NCBI GenBank assembly: GCA_905250075.1
Contig: CAJNOP010000315.1
Span: forward strand, 124,001 to 188,000
Direction: 5' to 3'
Origin: Rotaria sp. Silwood1
Lineage: Eukaryota; Rotifera; Eurotatoria; Philodinida; Philodinidae
DNA: 64,000 nt
The notes under the pieces were generated by a model. The model was not told the DNA's origin, made no database searches, and saw only the letters and a list, made by a program, of their open reading frames with translations. Below, piece by piece: positions 62,982-64,000 of this stretch (the stretch's first letter is position 1; the number at the start of each line of letters is the position of its first letter). The position numbers were made by a program, and so were the translations under genes.

Positions 62982-64000
62982 ACAGCTTTGATAGCTACAA
63001 CGAGTGTAACTCTGACTGTCACTATGAGTCCTCTACTTAGCCACAGCTACACTCTCATTAATACAGAAACCTAGCCACTCTCGTATCTAGATTTACACTC
63101 ATACTCAACTAAATCTCACATCAATACATCCATATAGTAAATACAATAGTAAACTTTTTACTTGGTTATTATAATCAATTATGGCAGTTTAAAAATAACA
63201 TTACCTTACTACGTATAATTTATTATTGTATTGGTATGTCCTCATTTTTAAGAAAAAGATATCGGAAACATTAGAGACATCAGAAAAGAGAAGAATGATA
63301 TCAACACTTAACGATGTATAGCATACACAATAGAATAATTAAAGATATCACAAAATTGCTAATACTTTAACCTTCCACGCTCTTCAGCATGAATATAACA
63401 ATGTGCTGCATGTTTGTTTGAGTAAGTGACATCATTCTGTAATTTTTTTTATCTCATATAATCACAAACAAGCTCAAATTGTGTCATCAATTGTTCATTA
63501 TGATTTTCATGTACACAGATTTATAAACTTTGCGTAATAAACTTGAAATAAACTTAAAATACATTTTAATATCCTATTCTGACTAAACATTTTAATACAT
63601 TTTCACATATATATGATTCTTCTAGCTAGCAGAATTCAGCGAAGAATATTTACTACGAAATTCTGCCTACTTAACTACAAAAACATGCTTTTATGATGAT
63701 ACGATCTTTTTACCGTAGTTTTAGTCACACAAGTATGTTTTAGCGACTATAGTGTAGGAAAATATTTAAATAGTATGTGAAAAGCTGTAGTGAATAGTTT
63801 TTGATCATTGTAATATGATCTAAACCCAAGTAGAAACTTCATGTTTGAACGTGACTCATTTCGTATTAGTGAAATGAGATCATTTTAACAGATCATAATA
63901 AGATTACACCTATAAAAAATATCAATAAACGCGTTTTTATATTTGAAAACATTAAAAGCGCTTATTTAAAATGTTTTAACATTTTTACAACCACTATTTG
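62982..64000. other. no gene recognised
   Basis: AT-rich DNA to the end of the window. CAYTC/CTCA-rich stretches at 63010-63120 are low complexity. Confidence 0.4.

Overview
The window reads as nuclear DNA of an invertebrate animal, most likely a bdelloid rotifer (Adineta/Rotaria-like). The reasons are: AT-rich DNA with spliced genes, some introns being about 50-110 bp; a six-bladed NHL protein and a very long FG-GAP protein of the kind greatly expanded in bdelloids; a bacterial-type gene that carries introns; and arrays of TGTGGG-like sequence, the telomere repeat known from Adineta vaga. The species assignment is inference, because no rRNA or mitochondrial marker is present.

Layout. 1-1.6 kb: 3' part of an NHL-repeat gene (+). 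1.6-6.9 kb: three telomere-like arrays, each G-rich then C-rich on the + strand. Two of them bracket a decayed retinoblastoma-family (p107/p130-like) pseudogene on the minus strand. 7.5-10.8 kb: a dead APE-type non-LTR retrotransposon (-). 10.8-32.3 kb: about 21 kb in which I recognise no gene. It is filled with diverged copies of one dispersed repeat family, four fold-back elements, a 138-bp tandem repeat and transposase or integrase relics. 32.3-38.5 kb: a three-exon type II membrane protein with 28 FG-GAP/VCBS-type repeats (+). 38.8-41.3 kb: two more telomere-like arrays. 41.9-52.5 kb: a nine-exon bacterial-type alpha-2-macroglobulin (+) with an intact thioester motif but a problem at the exon 8 boundary. 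52.5-53.2 kb: a long palindromic element. 54.5-56.1 kb: a complete but inactive mariner with TIRs and TA flanks, whose promoter region holds two heat-shock-element consensus sites and a TATA box. 58.1-62.0 kb: a two-TM, Cys-rich membrane protein (-) and a partial paralogue. 62.6-63.0 kb: a tRNA-headed SINE with a target-site duplication.

The host genes do not form a pathway. They look like independent surface or defence genes typical of accessory regions near chromosome ends: extracellular repeat proteins, a protease-trapping A2M probably acquired from bacteria, and lineage-specific membrane proteins, embedded in mobile-element debris and telomere-like sequence. All exon joins were worked out by hand from splice signals, reading phase and protein-family continuity; none is confirmed by RNA evidence.
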